The notes beneath the pieces are model-generated. The model did not search any database and was not told the DNA's origin. It saw only the letters and a list, made by a program, of their open reading frames with translations. Shown here in pieces: positions 40,928-49,159 of a stretch of DNA of 49,549 nucleotides (its first letter is position 1; each line of letters starts with the position of its first letter). This DNA is from a bacterium DOLZORAL124_38_8 (GTDB lineage: Bacteria; Patescibacteriota; Gracilibacteria; UBA4473). The stretch is from NCBI GenBank assembly GCA_002747745.1, contig PDQG01000007.1, positions 1-49,549 on the forward strand, given 5' to 3'. Made by a program: the position numbers and the translations under genes.

Positions 40928-41062
40928 AATTGGTTATATAATTATCTTCTTGAGTTGTATTAAAAATCTTTGGTATACAGCTGAAAATGTCTTTTGGAAT
41001 TTTGTTTTTAGTTTGGTAAGGAAGTGTTTTAGGGGGATTTTTAAAAAACTGCTTTAAAAAAT

Positions 41063-41090
41063 TTGACAAGTTTATCCGTTCTCTTAATAT
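41063..41090 (+). promoter_or_regulatory. S10 operon promoter
   Basis: TTGACA (41063-41068), 16-base spacer, TAATAT (41085-41090), giving a leader of about 25 bases. A second possible -10 (TATAAT, 41104-41109) lies 12 bases before the ATG. No attenuator-like leader is seen; the L4-regulated leader of E. coli is absent. Confidence 0.7.
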
Positions 41091-41121
41091 CGCCGAGCTT
41101 TTTTATAATTCTTGAAAAGTA

Positions 41122-41469
41122 ATGGCAACTACAAAGTCTAAAAAAACCGAAACAAAGGCAGCTTCAAGAGTGAGGATTGTTGTACGATCATTTGATTATA
41201 CAATCATCGATGAAGCAGCGAAATCTATCGTAGATACAGCTGAAAGAGGTGGTTCATTGGTTTCAGGACCAGTGCCATTGCCAACAAAAATTAAGAAATA
41301 TACCGTGAATCGTTCATTCTTTGTGAATAAGGATGCACGGGATCAGTACGAAATTCGTACGCATAAACGATTGGTTGATATTAAGGAACCGACAAGTAAG
41401 ACTATTGAGTCTTTGCAAAATTTGTCGTTGCCCGCTGGTGTTGACGTAGAAATTAAAATGGTATCATAA
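41122..41469 (+). CDS. rpsJ: 30S ribosomal protein S10
   Basis: The 115-aa protein has a Lys/Thr-rich N-terminal extension (1-15), then the S10 core: R-I-V-V-R-S-F-D-Y, G-P-V-P-L-P-T-K-I-K-K-Y-T-V and E-I-R-T-H-K-R-L-V-D-I. It is the first gene of the operon; its stop overlaps the rplC start (TAATG). Confidence 0.97.
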   Translation: MATTKSKKTETKAASRVRIVVRSFDYTIIDEAAKSIVDTAERGGSLVSGPVPLPTKIKKYTVNRSFFVNKDARDQYEIRTHKRLVDIKEPTSKTIESLQNLSLPAGVDVEIKMVS

Positions 41470-42059
41470 TGAAAGGTATTATTGCACAGAAATTGGGGAT
41501 GACTCGGGTTATTTGCCCAGATACAGGAAAAATTACTCCTGTTACGGTATTGTTTGTGCCTGAGGCAGAAGTTTTACAAGTAAAAACCGTTGATACTGAT
41601 GGGTACTCTGCGGTAGTATTAGGAGGATTTCCAAGTACGAAAAAATTAGCGGACAAAGGAAATATTTCTAATAAATTCGCTGTTATTAAAGAATTAGATA
41701 TTGATACTGATGGACTCGAAAAAGGAGCGAAAGTTTCTTTGGATGGATTGGAAGATGGAATGGAAGTGAAAATTTCAGGTACTTCAAAAGGTCGAGGTTT
41801 TTCAGGAGTTATTAAACGACACAATTTTGCTCGAGGGCGAGAAACTCATGGATCACATCATCATCGAGAACCAGGTTCTGTAGGGATGTGTGCGAAACCA
41901 GGTCGAATTTTGAAAGGGAAAAAAATGCCTGGACATTATGGAGTTGATAAAATCACGCTTAAAACAAAAATTGTGCAAGTAGATACAGAAAATAAACTTG
42001 TTGCCGTTCGGGGGGCTGTTCCTGGGGCTAAAAAAGGATACTTAACGCTTATAGGATAA
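41469..42059 (+). CDS. rplC: 50S ribosomal protein L3
   Basis: The 196-aa protein begins M-K-G-I-I-A-Q-K-L-G-M-T-R and has the central G-T-S-K-G-R-G-F-S-G-V-I-K-R-H loop reaching the peptidyl-transferase region, then H-G-S-H-H-H-R-E-P-G-S-V-G. It is slightly short compared with E. coli L3 (209). Translationally coupled to rpsJ. Confidence 0.97.
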   Translation: MKGIIAQKLGMTRVICPDTGKITPVTVLFVPEAEVLQVKTVDTDGYSAVVLGGFPSTKKLADKGNISNKFAVIKELDIDTDGLEKGAKVSLDGLEDGMEVKISGTSKGRGFSGVIKRHNFARGRETHGSHHHREPGSVGMCAKPGRILKGKKMPGHYGVDKITLKTKIVQVDTENKLVAVRGAVPGAKKGYLTLIG

Positions 42060-42060
42060 T

Positions 42061-42693
42061 ATGAAGATAGATTTATTTGCTATTGACGGAACAAAAAAAC
42101 AGAAAGCGGTTTCTGCTGATTTGTTTGAAGCTAATATAAATGAAGATTTGATGCACCGAGCGGTGTTGATGCGATTAGCAAATCGACGAAATGCTATTGC
42201 TCATGTTCAAGCTCGTGGGGACGTCTCAGCTACACGAAAAAAAGCTTTTCGACAAAAAGGAACAGGAAATGCTCGACGAGGTTCATTGACTACAAACCTT
42301 TTGCGAGGAGGGGGAGCGGTTCATGCGCCACGAAATGTTCGAAATTTTGCGAAAGATATGCCAAAAAAAGAACGACGAGCGGCGTTGTTTTCTTCGTTGT
42401 CTCTTCAAGCGCAACAATCAAATGTGTTTGCGTTGGAAAAAATGAATATGGAAGCTCCAAAAACAAAAGAATTTGTGGCGGTGCTCGATAAATTACCAGA
42501 AGCAAAAAAATACTTATTCGTGTTTGCGGATAAAGATGAAAATTTGCGAAAATCAATGAATAATTTGCCAAATGTAAAAACGATCTTGGCTTCATACTTG
42601 AATCCATTTGATGTATTGCATGCTGAAAAAGTTTGTTTCTTTGAAGATGCTTTGGCAAAAACAGAAGAAGTATTTTTAAGCCACAAGAAATAA
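42061..42693 (+). CDS. rplD: 50S ribosomal protein L4
   Basis: The 210-aa protein carries the exit-tunnel loop with Q-K-G-T-G-N-A-R-R-G-S near residue 72 and G-G-G-A-V-H-A-P near 90, then the globular Rossmann-like part. In many bacteria L4 also represses the operon, but no leader target is visible here. It starts one base after rplC. Confidence 0.97.
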   Translation: MKIDLFAIDGTKKQKAVSADLFEANINEDLMHRAVLMRLANRRNAIAHVQARGDVSATRKKAFRQKGTGNARRGSLTTNLLRGGGAVHAPRNVRNFAKDMPKKERRAALFSSLSLQAQQSNVFALEKMNMEAPKTKEFVAVLDKLPEAKKYLFVFADKDENLRKSMNNLPNVKTILASYLNPFDVLHAEKVCFFEDALAKTEEVFLSHKK

Positions 42694-42694
42694 G

Positions 42695-42982
42695 ATGTTA
42701 GTATCAGATGTATTATTGGCTCCGGTTCAAACAGAGAAAACGGTACAACAATTAGTTGGAAAATATGTTTTCTATGTACATTCAGGAGCAACCAAAGGAG
42801 ACATAAAAAATGCTATTAAAGAATTCTACGGAAAAGACGTAGAAAAAGTAAATATTGTAAAAAATCCAGCCAAAACTCGATTGATTGGTCGAGGGACGGT
42901 CGCTCAAAAACGAGCGGAAAAGAAAAAAGCAATTATTACGTTGCAAGAAGGACAGACATTAGATTTTAATGCGTTTAAATAA
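42695..42982 (+). CDS. rplW: 50S ribosomal protein L23
   Basis: The 95-aa protein has V-L-L-A-P-V-Q-T-E-K-T at the start, V-G-K-Y-V-F-Y-V-H-S-G-A-T-K and I-K-N-A-I-K-E-F-Y-G-K-D-V. L23 sits at the tunnel exit and docks trigger factor and SRP. It starts one base after rplD. Confidence 0.96.
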   Translation: MLVSDVLLAPVQTEKTVQQLVGKYVFYVHSGATKGDIKNAIKEFYGKDVEKVNIVKNPAKTRLIGRGTVAQKRAEKKKAIITLQEGQTLDFNAFK

Positions 42983-42984
42983 AG

Positions 42985-43827
42985 ATGGGAGTTAGAAATA
43001 TTAAGCCATACAGTAATGCTTCGCGAGGAATGAGCGTGATGGACGGTAGTGAATTAACTACGAATAAACCACAAGTGCGAAAATTATTGAAGCGAGGAAA
43101 AAAAATTAACGGTCGAGCGGGAGGAACTATCTCTATTCGACATCGAGGAGGGGGAACACGACCTCAATACCGAGTTGTTGATTTTAAACGAACTGAAAAA
43201 TTAGGAATTCCAGCCAAAGTGGCGGAAGTTGAATATGATCCAAACCGAACGGCGTACATTGCTTTGTTGAATTACGCTGACGGAGATAAACGATATGTTT
43301 TGGCTTGGAAAGGAATTCAAAAAGGAGATGAAGTGATGACCGATATTGCGGCGAAACCTGAAAATGGAAACCGAATGCAATTGAAAAACATCCCAGTAGG
43401 GTTTTTGGTCTACAATGTAGAAATGAAACTCAATAAAGGTGGACAAATGGTTCGATCAGCTGGGCAATCAGCAAAATTGGTTTCATTGGATGGAGAAATG
43501 GCTCAAATTGAATTGAACTCTGGTGAAATTCGATTAGTGCACAAAGAATGTTTTGCCACTATTGGAACGGTAAGTAACGAAGAACGATCTTTGATGAAGA
43601 TTGGGAAAGCGGGACGAGTTCGACATATGGGACGACGACCACAAGTACGAGGGAAAGTGATGAATCCTTGTGACCATCCACACGGAGGGGGAGAAGGAGC
43701 TTCACCAATTGGTATGGCGTATCCAAAAACTCCATGGGGAGCTCATGCTCTAGGAGTAAAAACTCGAAAAAATAAAGTATCTGATAAATTTATTCTTCGA
43801 TCACGACATCGAGCGAAGAAAAAGTAA
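42985..43827 (+). CDS. rplB: 50S ribosomal protein L2
   Basis: The 280-aa protein is full length. It has G-R-A-G-G-T-I-S-I-R-H-R-G-G-G and the signature N-P-C-D-H-P-H-G-G-G-E-G with the conserved His near residue 230. L2 is needed for subunit association and peptidyl transfer. Arg codons are overwhelmingly CGA. It starts two bases after rplW. Confidence 0.98.
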   Translation: MGVRNIKPYSNASRGMSVMDGSELTTNKPQVRKLLKRGKKINGRAGGTISIRHRGGGTRPQYRVVDFKRTEKLGIPAKVAEVEYDPNRTAYIALLNYADGDKRYVLAWKGIQKGDEVMTDIAAKPENGNRMQLKNIPVGFLVYNVEMKLNKGGQMVRSAGQSAKLVSLDGEMAQIELNSGEIRLVHKECFATIGTVSNEERSLMKIGKAGRVRHMGRRPQVRGKVMNPCDHPHGGGEGASPIGMAYPKTPWGAHALGVKTRKNKVSDKFILRSRHRAKKK

Positions 43828-43845
43828 TTAATCTAACAATATATC

Positions 43846-44115
43846 ATGTCTAGATCATTAAAGAAAGGTCCATTTGTTGACGCACGATTGGTAAAAAAAG
43901 TAGAAGCTTTGAATGCCGAAGGAAAAAAACGAGTTATTAAAACTTGGTCACGAGCGTGTGCTATTCACCCATTGTTTGTGGGGCATACATTCGCGGTACA
44001 TAATGGAAAAGAATTTGTGTCAGTACTTTGTACAGAAGCTATGGTAGGGCATAAATTAGGGGAATTCTCTCCAACTCGAAAATTCCGAGGACATGCCGGA
44101 AGTGGTAAAAAATAA
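43846..44115 (+). CDS. rpsS: 30S ribosomal protein S19
   Basis: The 89-aa protein starts [11 protein letters not shown] and has H-N-G-K-E-F-V and [11 protein letters not shown]. It follows rplB after 18 bases with no Shine-Dalgarno in the gap. Confidence 0.97.
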   Translation: MSRSLKKGPFVDARLVKKVEALNAEGKKRVIKTWSRACAIHPLFVGHTFAVHNGKEFVSVLCTEAMVGHKLGEFSPTRKFRGHAGSGKK

Positions 44116-44136
44116 ATAATTACTCTTAAATAAACT

Positions 44137-44466
44137 ATGAAAGCACATTTACGTGGTATTAGAATGTCTCCAAAGAAAGCCAACATCGTGGCTGGATTGG
44201 TACGAGGGATGAACGCTGAAAAAGCTTTAGATGTATTGCGATTTACAGCGAATAAACCCGCACAAGTATTGTTGAAAGTTTTGAAATCAGCGGTTGCCAA
44301 TGCTGAACATAACGATGGAAAAAATCGATCAAATTTGGTAATTGAATCTTTGATTATTAATAAAGGTCCGGTTTACAAACGGTACTTGCCATCAACTCGA
44401 GGGCGAGCATTGCCCTTGCGAAAACCAACTACACATATTACAATTGAATTAGCCGAAACTAAATAA
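44137..44466 (+). CDS. rplV: 50S ribosomal protein L22
   Basis: The 109-aa protein has R-M-S-P-K-K-A-N-I-V-A-G-L-V-R-G and the tunnel-hairpin segment with G-P-V-Y-K-R-Y-L-P-S-T-R-G-R-A. Its stop codon overlaps the rpsC start (TAATG). Confidence 0.97.
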   Translation: MKAHLRGIRMSPKKANIVAGLVRGMNAEKALDVLRFTANKPAQVLLKVLKSAVANAEHNDGKNRSNLVIESLIINKGPVYKRYLPSTRGRALPLRKPTTHITIELAETK

Positions 44467-45104
44467 TGGGAAGAAAAGTATCACCGCACTCACTTCGAAT
44501 TGGTATTACCAGAAAATGGGATTCTACTTGGTATGCCAATAACCGAAATTTCAAAAAATTCTTGTTGCAAGATATTGCGATTCGAAAATTTTTGAACGAA
44601 AAACTGGCTGAAATGTATGTCTCAAAAATTGAGATTAAACGAACAGCTCAAAAAACAGAAGTAGTCGTTCATTCTGGAAAACCAGGATTGATTATTGGTC
44701 GAAGTGGAGAAAATATTAAAAAATTGAATGCTGAATTATCAGAAAAATTCAACGATACGTTTGATGTTTCTATTCAAGAAATATTTAAACCAGATGCAAA
44801 TGCTCAATTGATTGCGACTGATGTAGCAGCACAAATTGAAAAACGATTCCCATTCCGACGAGTCTGCAAAATGATGATTCGAAAAGCACAAGAAGCAGGG
44901 GTAAAAGGAATTAAAATTAAAGTGTCTGGGCGGTTGAATGGAGTAGATATTGCCCGAAGTGAAACTTACACAGAAGGAACTGTGCCGCTTCATACATTGC
45001 GAGCGAATATTGATTATGCTCGAGCTGAAGCCGACACAACCTATGGAATTATTGGAGTGAAAGTTTGGACCTACCACGGATTAGTGTTTAAAGACAATAA
45101 GTAA
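44466..45104 (+). CDS. rpsC: 30S ribosomal protein S3
   Basis: The 212-aa protein has an N-terminal KH domain with G-K-P-G-L-I-I-G-R-S-G-E-N-I-K near residue 75 and the C-terminal S3 domain with G-R-L-N-G-V-D-I-A-R. S3 lines the mRNA entry channel. It is the last gene of the operon here: a terminator follows directly, whereas rplP, rpmC and rpsQ would normally come next. Confidence 0.97.
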   Translation: MGRKVSPHSLRIGITRKWDSTWYANNRNFKKFLLQDIAIRKFLNEKLAEMYVSKIEIKRTAQKTEVVVHSGKPGLIIGRSGENIKKLNAELSEKFNDTFDVSIQEIFKPDANAQLIATDVAAQIEKRFPFRRVCKMMIRKAQEAGVKGIKIKVSGRLNGVDIARSETYTEGTVPLHTLRANIDYARAEADTTYGIIGVKVWTYHGLVFKDNK

Positions 45105-45124
45105 AAAATATATACACAGAAATA

Positions 45125-45148
45125 ACCGATGAAAATCGGTTTTTTTAT
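45125..45148 (+). terminator. S10 operon terminator after rpsC
   Basis: AACCGAT and ATCGGTT pair around GAAA, followed by a T run, 20 bases after rpsC. Confidence 0.88.
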
Positions 45149-45166
45149 TTTTAAATTTGTTGCAGT

Positions 45167-47239
45167 ATGCATGATACATTTTTATCAGGAGCCGTTTGGG
45201 TTTTTTCATTATTAGGAATTGCCACCTTAGTACAAATTATTTCCAAGCGCGTTAAATTACCATTTGCGGTATTATTGTTAGCGGTGGGAATAGTTATTCC
45301 GTATGTATTATCTTTTTTACCATTTTCGTTTGAAACAAGCTCGCTTTCGTTTTCTCCAGAAATTGTGTTCTACGTATTTTTGCCCAGTCTTATTTTTGAA
45401 TCTTCTTATCACCTAAATTTTCGGCATTTTCGTGGATTGCTCTTAGAAGTGGCGTCTTTGGCCACGATTGGATTGCTTATTTCCATTATCATTATTGGCT
45501 ACAGCTTACATTACTTCTTTGATTTTCCTTTGGGGGCGGGGCTTTTGTTTGGGGCGTTAATTTCGGCTACTGATCCAGTGGCCGTATTGGCTATTTTCAA
45601 AGAAATGCGGGCTCCTAAAAAACTATCAACGATTGTGGATGGAGAGAGTTTATTGAATGACGGAACGGCGTTGATTGTTTTTCAGTTTTTGTTATTGAGT
45701 TGGGCTACCTTTGGGCAGGAAGCCTTTCATATTTCAGAAATTGGACACTTTTTACTCAATATTGCGACGGGGGTTGGAATTGGATTGGTATTAGGTAAGT
45801 TTTTCACGTTTGCCATTATTAAATCAGAAAATAAAGGGGTGCAAATGACGTTGAGTCTTATTTTGGCTCATGTAACGTTCATTATAGCCGAAGCTTTATT
45901 CCATTCATCAGGGATTCTTGCCACCATGACGGCCGGGATTATTATGGGAAGTTTTGGAAAAACTCGCTTCTCGCCTGAAAGACAAAAATCATTTGTTGAT
46001 ATTTGGAGTTTTTTAGAATTTATCTCAAATTCGCTCATCTTCTTATTACTCGGAATAAAACTCGGACAAGTTCCATTCTGGGAACATTGGCAAATGGTAC
46101 TGGTGGCGACTTTTATTTGTTTGTGCGTGGCCCGTCCAGTATCAGTGTTCTTAAACTTTTTGGGAACGAATTGGTTTCGAAAATCCGTGGATAAAAGTCC
46201 GTTTTCGTATCAATTCATTACCGTTTGGGGCGGAATTCGTGGAGCTTTAGCCGCGGTAGCGTTGTTATTAATTCCGAACGATTTTCCGTATTTGCACGAA
46301 TTTTATGCGATGGCCACGGGCGTAATTTTGGCAACGTTCTTCCTTAATGCGACGACGGTATCTTTTTGGCTCAAAAAGTTCAATTTGGTACAGTTGAGTG
46401 ATGCTGAAACCATTCAACAAACCGAAGCCAAATTATTGACAAACGAGCGGGTACAACAGTTTTTAAAAACTTTATTTGCGAAGAAATACATTAAAAAACA
46501 ACCATTTGAAGAGATGAAATCTTCGTATGAAACACAAAAAGATACGCTAGAAGTAGCGCTAAAAAATTCATTGCATGATTTATTGGGCGGAAGCAAACGA
46601 GAAATAGAAAAGGTTTTAACGCACTTTGCGTTGGGAATTGAACTCAAAACTTACTTGCGACTTTTCCGTTTGAATGAAGTTTCCGAACGTCGGTATGCTA
46701 TTTTGCGGGAAAGTATTTTGCGTCAGATTGATCGTCTTGAAAAAGATATTTTGCCCGATGAAATTGAGTTGACCACGCACTACGCTCCGATGATTCCGGA
46801 AGTTCCCGCTCATTGTCTTTTGAAAAAACTAAAGGAAATGCATCGTACTGCAAAAATTCTCGAACGATATCAACACTATCGTTCACGTCGAATTGCAAGT
46901 TGGCAAGTATTGCTCGATTTTAAAGAACTACGAAACCAGCATAAAGCGTTTGCTGATGCCGAAATAATTGGGAAAATTTTAAAACGGTACACAAAATGGT
47001 ATAAATTAGCGGAGAAAAAATTAGAACATCTGCGTAATCAATATCCAGAAATTATTGAACCATTCTTGTTGGATACCGCTAAAAATATTTGTATTCGAAA
47101 AGAGAAAATTATTGAAAAAGATTTATATGAAAAAGGTTTGATTTCTGAAAAGGTATACGCATTGCTTCGAAAAGAGAAATCCAAAGCACAAGAAGATCAT
47201 TTTTGTTGGCGACAATACGTAATATCATTTTGGAAATAG
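45167..47239 (+). CDS. Na+/H+ antiporter, CPA1/NhaP type, with long C-terminal domain
   Basis: The 690-aa protein has about 12 membrane helices in residues 1-410, with the ion-binding A-T-D-P-V-A-V-L-A-I-F motif near 132 and G-E-S-L-L-N-D-G-T-A-L near 155, and W-G-G-I-R-G-A-L-A near 358. These are the signature sites of cation:proton antiporters. The last 280 residues are charged, helical and presumably cytoplasmic, and could regulate transport. The start follows the S10 terminator with TAAATT 9 bases upstream, so it is a separate unit. Confidence 0.93.
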   Translation: MHDTFLSGAVWVFSLLGIATLVQIISKRVKLPFAVLLLAVGIVIPYVLSFLPFSFETSSLSFSPEIVFYVFLPSLIFESSYHLNFRHFRGLLLEVASLATIGLLISIIIIGYSLHYFFDFPLGAGLLFGALISATDPVAVLAIFKEMRAPKKLSTIVDGESLLNDGTALIVFQFLLLSWATFGQEAFHISEIGHFLLNIATGVGIGLVLGKFFTFAIIKSENKGVQMTLSLILAHVTFIIAEALFHSSGILATMTAGIIMGSFGKTRFSPERQKSFVDIWSFLEFISNSLIFLLLGIKLGQVPFWEHWQMVLVATFICLCVARPVSVFLNFLGTNWFRKSVDKSPFSYQFITVWGGIRGALAAVALLLIPNDFPYLHEFYAMATGVILATFFLNATTVSFWLKKFNLVQLSDAETIQQTEAKLLTNERVQQFLKTLFAKKYIKKQPFEEMKSSYETQKDTLEVALKNSLHDLLGGSKREIEKVLTHFALGIELKTYLRLFRLNEVSERRYAILRESILRQIDRLEKDILPDEIELTTHYAPMIPEVPAHCLLKKLKEMHRTAKILERYQHYRSRRIASWQVLLDFKELRNQHKAFADAEIIGKILKRYTKWYKLAEKKLEHLRNQYPEIIEPFLLDTAKNICIRKEKIIEKDLYEKGLISEKVYALLRKEKSKAQEDHFCWRQYVISFWK

Positions 47240-47260
47240 GGTTGGTTTCTAAATTATGAA

Positions 47261-47292
47261 AAAATATTTTGCCAAAAATGGCAAAATATTTT
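47261..47292 (+). terminator. perfect 14-bp hairpin between the antiporter and cupredoxin-like genes
   Basis: AAAATATTTTGCCA and TGGCAAAATATTTT pair around AAAA, 21 bases after the antiporter stop. No clean T run follows, so termination may be weak. The stem includes the TTGCCA -35 box of the next gene. Confidence 0.6.
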
Positions 47293-47297
47293 ATAGT
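47269..47297 (+). promoter_or_regulatory. promoter of the cupredoxin-like gene, embedded in a hairpin
   Basis: TTGCCA (47269-47274), 17-base spacer, TATAGT (47292-47297), then 8 bases to the ATG at 47306. Confidence 0.6.
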
Positions 47298-47305
47298 TCT
47301 TGTTG

Positions 47306-48019
47306 ATGAAAAGATTTCTTATTCGATTAACGGTTCTGGCTCTGATTGTTGGTGGAGTGTATTGGTTTAAGCATATGAATAAAGCTACGGATACACCAAT
47401 TGAAAACCCAGCTGTATCGGTGCCATCAGAAACGGATAAAAAGCATTCAGAAACGGTCTTAACTGAGGCTGAAAAACAAATTTTGCAACAAAAAAAACAA
47501 ACGAAAAAGACTCAAACCGTGGTGAAAAAAGCGACGACGGATAAGAAAGTAATTCCGCCCAAAAACGTTCCTACGCAAAAATTAGAAAAAAAAGTACAAA
47601 AACCGGTGGAGAAAAAGACAGAAAAAAAGAAACAGCCAGCTAATAAAGTGGTTGAAGTTCCTCAGACTTCAGAACCTAGCTCAAAAGAGAAACCTTTGCC
47701 AGTGCGACCACATACTTCAGTGGTGGTGCCAGTTGTAAACCAACCGCAAAATGAACCTATCGTGAAAGTGTTTCAATATGATTTTGCGATTGATTTAGGA
47801 AAAAAAACAGTCCCAGCAGGGATGGTAACGTTTAAGGTGCACAACTCGGGGTTGTTTGCGCATCAGTTTGCTATTGCCGGCGTAAAAAATTGGGGGTTAG
47901 TCGGTCGAAACGAAAAAACTTCGTTTACGGTGTATTTGAAACCAGGAAAATATAAGATTTGGTCGGAAAAAGATATTGATAAAAAATACGGAATGGTTAA
48001 TTATATAACGGTTCAGTAA
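47306..48019 (+). CDS. membrane-anchored protein with degenerate cupredoxin-like domain, 237 aa
   Basis: An N-terminal membrane helix (about residues 5-20) is followed by a long Lys/Pro/Thr-rich linker (25-150), probably crossing the wall. A C-terminal domain (about 155-237) follows the cupredoxin pattern: V-P-A-G-M-V-T-F-K-V-H-N-S-G, A-H-Q-F, L-K-P-G-K-Y-K-I-W-S and Y-G-M-V-N-Y-I-T-V. Only one copper-ligand-like His and the Met are kept; the Cys and second His positions read W-S-E-K-D, so type 1 copper binding is doubtful. I start at 47306, after two in-frame TTG codons. recX follows after 9 bases, so they may be cotranscribed. Confidence 0.65.
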   Translation: MKRFLIRLTVLALIVGGVYWFKHMNKATDTPIENPAVSVPSETDKKHSETVLTEAEKQILQQKKQTKKTQTVVKKATTDKKVIPPKNVPTQKLEKKVQKPVEKKTEKKKQPANKVVEVPQTSEPSSKEKPLPVRPHTSVVVPVVNQPQNEPIVKVFQYDFAIDLGKKTVPAGMVTFKVHNSGLFAHQFAIAGVKNWGLVGRNEKTSFTVYLKPGKYKIWSEKDIDKKYGMVNYITVQ

Positions 48020-48028
48020 TAATTTTTG

Positions 48029-48541
48029 ATGAAATTGACCGAAACACAACAAGCCGCACAAAAATATTTAGTGTGGCTTTTGTCTAAACGAGAATATTCG
48101 AAAAAACAGTTGGCGGAAAAGTTAAAAACTCGTTTTCCAGACGAAAATTTGTCCGCTATGGTTGATTGGGCAGAAGAACAAGGCTATGTGTCGGATAAAC
48201 GGTTTACTGAGTGTTATGTACGTGATAAAGCACTTATTTCTGGTTGGGGAAAACAAAAAATCGGGTTTCAGATTTTTCAAAAGGGGATTGACCGTGAATT
48301 GTTTGAATCCGTGTATGAAGACGTGGTAGAGCCAACAGAAGTGTTGCAAGTAGCCAGGCAACAAGCGACTGATAAATGGAAAGTGTTACAAAAACGAGCA
48401 CAACAAAAACAGTGGAGCTTTTGGGACACAAAACAGAAGTTAACAGCGTTTTTAGCGGGGCGAGGATATGATTTTGATGTAATCAAAGCGGTGACAGAAG
48501 CTGTTTGCAAGGAAGAGGATTTAGATGGCGTTAATGTTTAG
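48029..48541 (+). CDS. recX: RecX family regulatory protein
   Basis: RecX binds RecA filaments and modulates recombination and SOS. The 170-aa protein shows the three-helix repeats typical of RecX: L-S-K-R-E-Y-S-K-K-Q-L-A-E-K-L, then Q-G-Y-V-S-D-K-R-F-T-E-C-Y-V-R-D-K-A, G-W-G-K-Q-K-I-G-F-Q-I-F-Q-K-G-I, and a C-terminal repeat K-L-T-A-F-L-A-G-R-G-Y-D-F-D-V-I-K. recA itself is not in the window. I start at the ATG at 48029. It overlaps the convergent membrane-protein gene by 4 bases. Confidence 0.9.
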   Translation: MKLTETQQAAQKYLVWLLSKREYSKKQLAEKLKTRFPDENLSAMVDWAEEQGYVSDKRFTECYVRDKALISGWGKQKIGFQIFQKGIDRELFESVYEDVVEPTEVLQVARQQATDKWKVLQKRAQQKQWSFWDTKQKLTAFLAGRGYDFDVIKAVTEAVCKEEDLDGVNV

Positions 48542-49155
48542 TTATTTTCTTTCTTCATTCGTTTATACGCTACCAATAAAAATACTATCCCTATTGCTTG
48601 AATAATAACGTGATGCGTATTTATTTTCGCACCCAAACCAAAAACACCACCGTCAGAATTTACTTTAATCAAAACTTCTGAAAATTGAGCGCAAATTGCG
48701 AAAATATGCAACAATAAAACCGTTTTAAAATTATTCTTTGTAAAGAAAATCGTAGCGTAACTAAATAGCGAATAAGCCAATACCCAAGCTCCACAAATTT
48801 GTGTTAGTTGCAGTCCTACTCGGTCGTTATTATTCCCAATAACAGAAGTAAAACCTGTGGAAGAATGCAACAATTCCTCGGTATTAAAAATCAGCATTAA
48901 GCCAAAAACAAAACACGCCCAAGCGTGATAAGCAACTATCGCACTTGACTCTGAACTGATTGTGCCTTTTGAAAATACTTTTTTTCCAAAAGCATAAAAT
49001 ACTAATGCTTGTGTTAGTCCCAAAAGGTAAATACCTACCAAAAACCAAGGCACTTCGCCTGTTGTTGCAATGATATTACTAAACATTGCGTAAATTATTG
49101 CTATCGTGAAAACTGCTCCACCGATTAAAAAATGAGATTTCTTTATTGTGTTCAT
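48538..49155 (-). CDS. multi-pass membrane protein of unknown function, 205 aa
   Basis: About six hydrophobic helices span the protein, with small loops such as T-G-E-V-P-W and H-S-S-T-G-F-T-S-V-I-G-N-N-N-D-R. I do not recognise the family. It lies 4 bases downstream of the hchA-like gene on the same strand, so the two are an operon; the pairing may reflect a stress or aldehyde-detoxification context, which is only a guess. Arg codons are CGA where seen, as in the host. Confidence 0.65.
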   Translation of the reverse strand: MNTIKKSHFLIGGAVFTIAIIYAMFSNIIATTGEVPWFLVGIYLLGLTQALVFYAFGKKVFSKGTISSESSAIVAYHAWACFVFGLMLIFNTEELLHSSTGFTSVIGNNNDRVGLQLTQICGAWVLAYSLFSYATIFFTKNNFKTVLLLHIFAICAQFSEVLIKVNSDGGVFGLGAKINTHHVIIQAIGIVFLLVAYKRMKKENN

Positions 49156-49159
49156 AATT

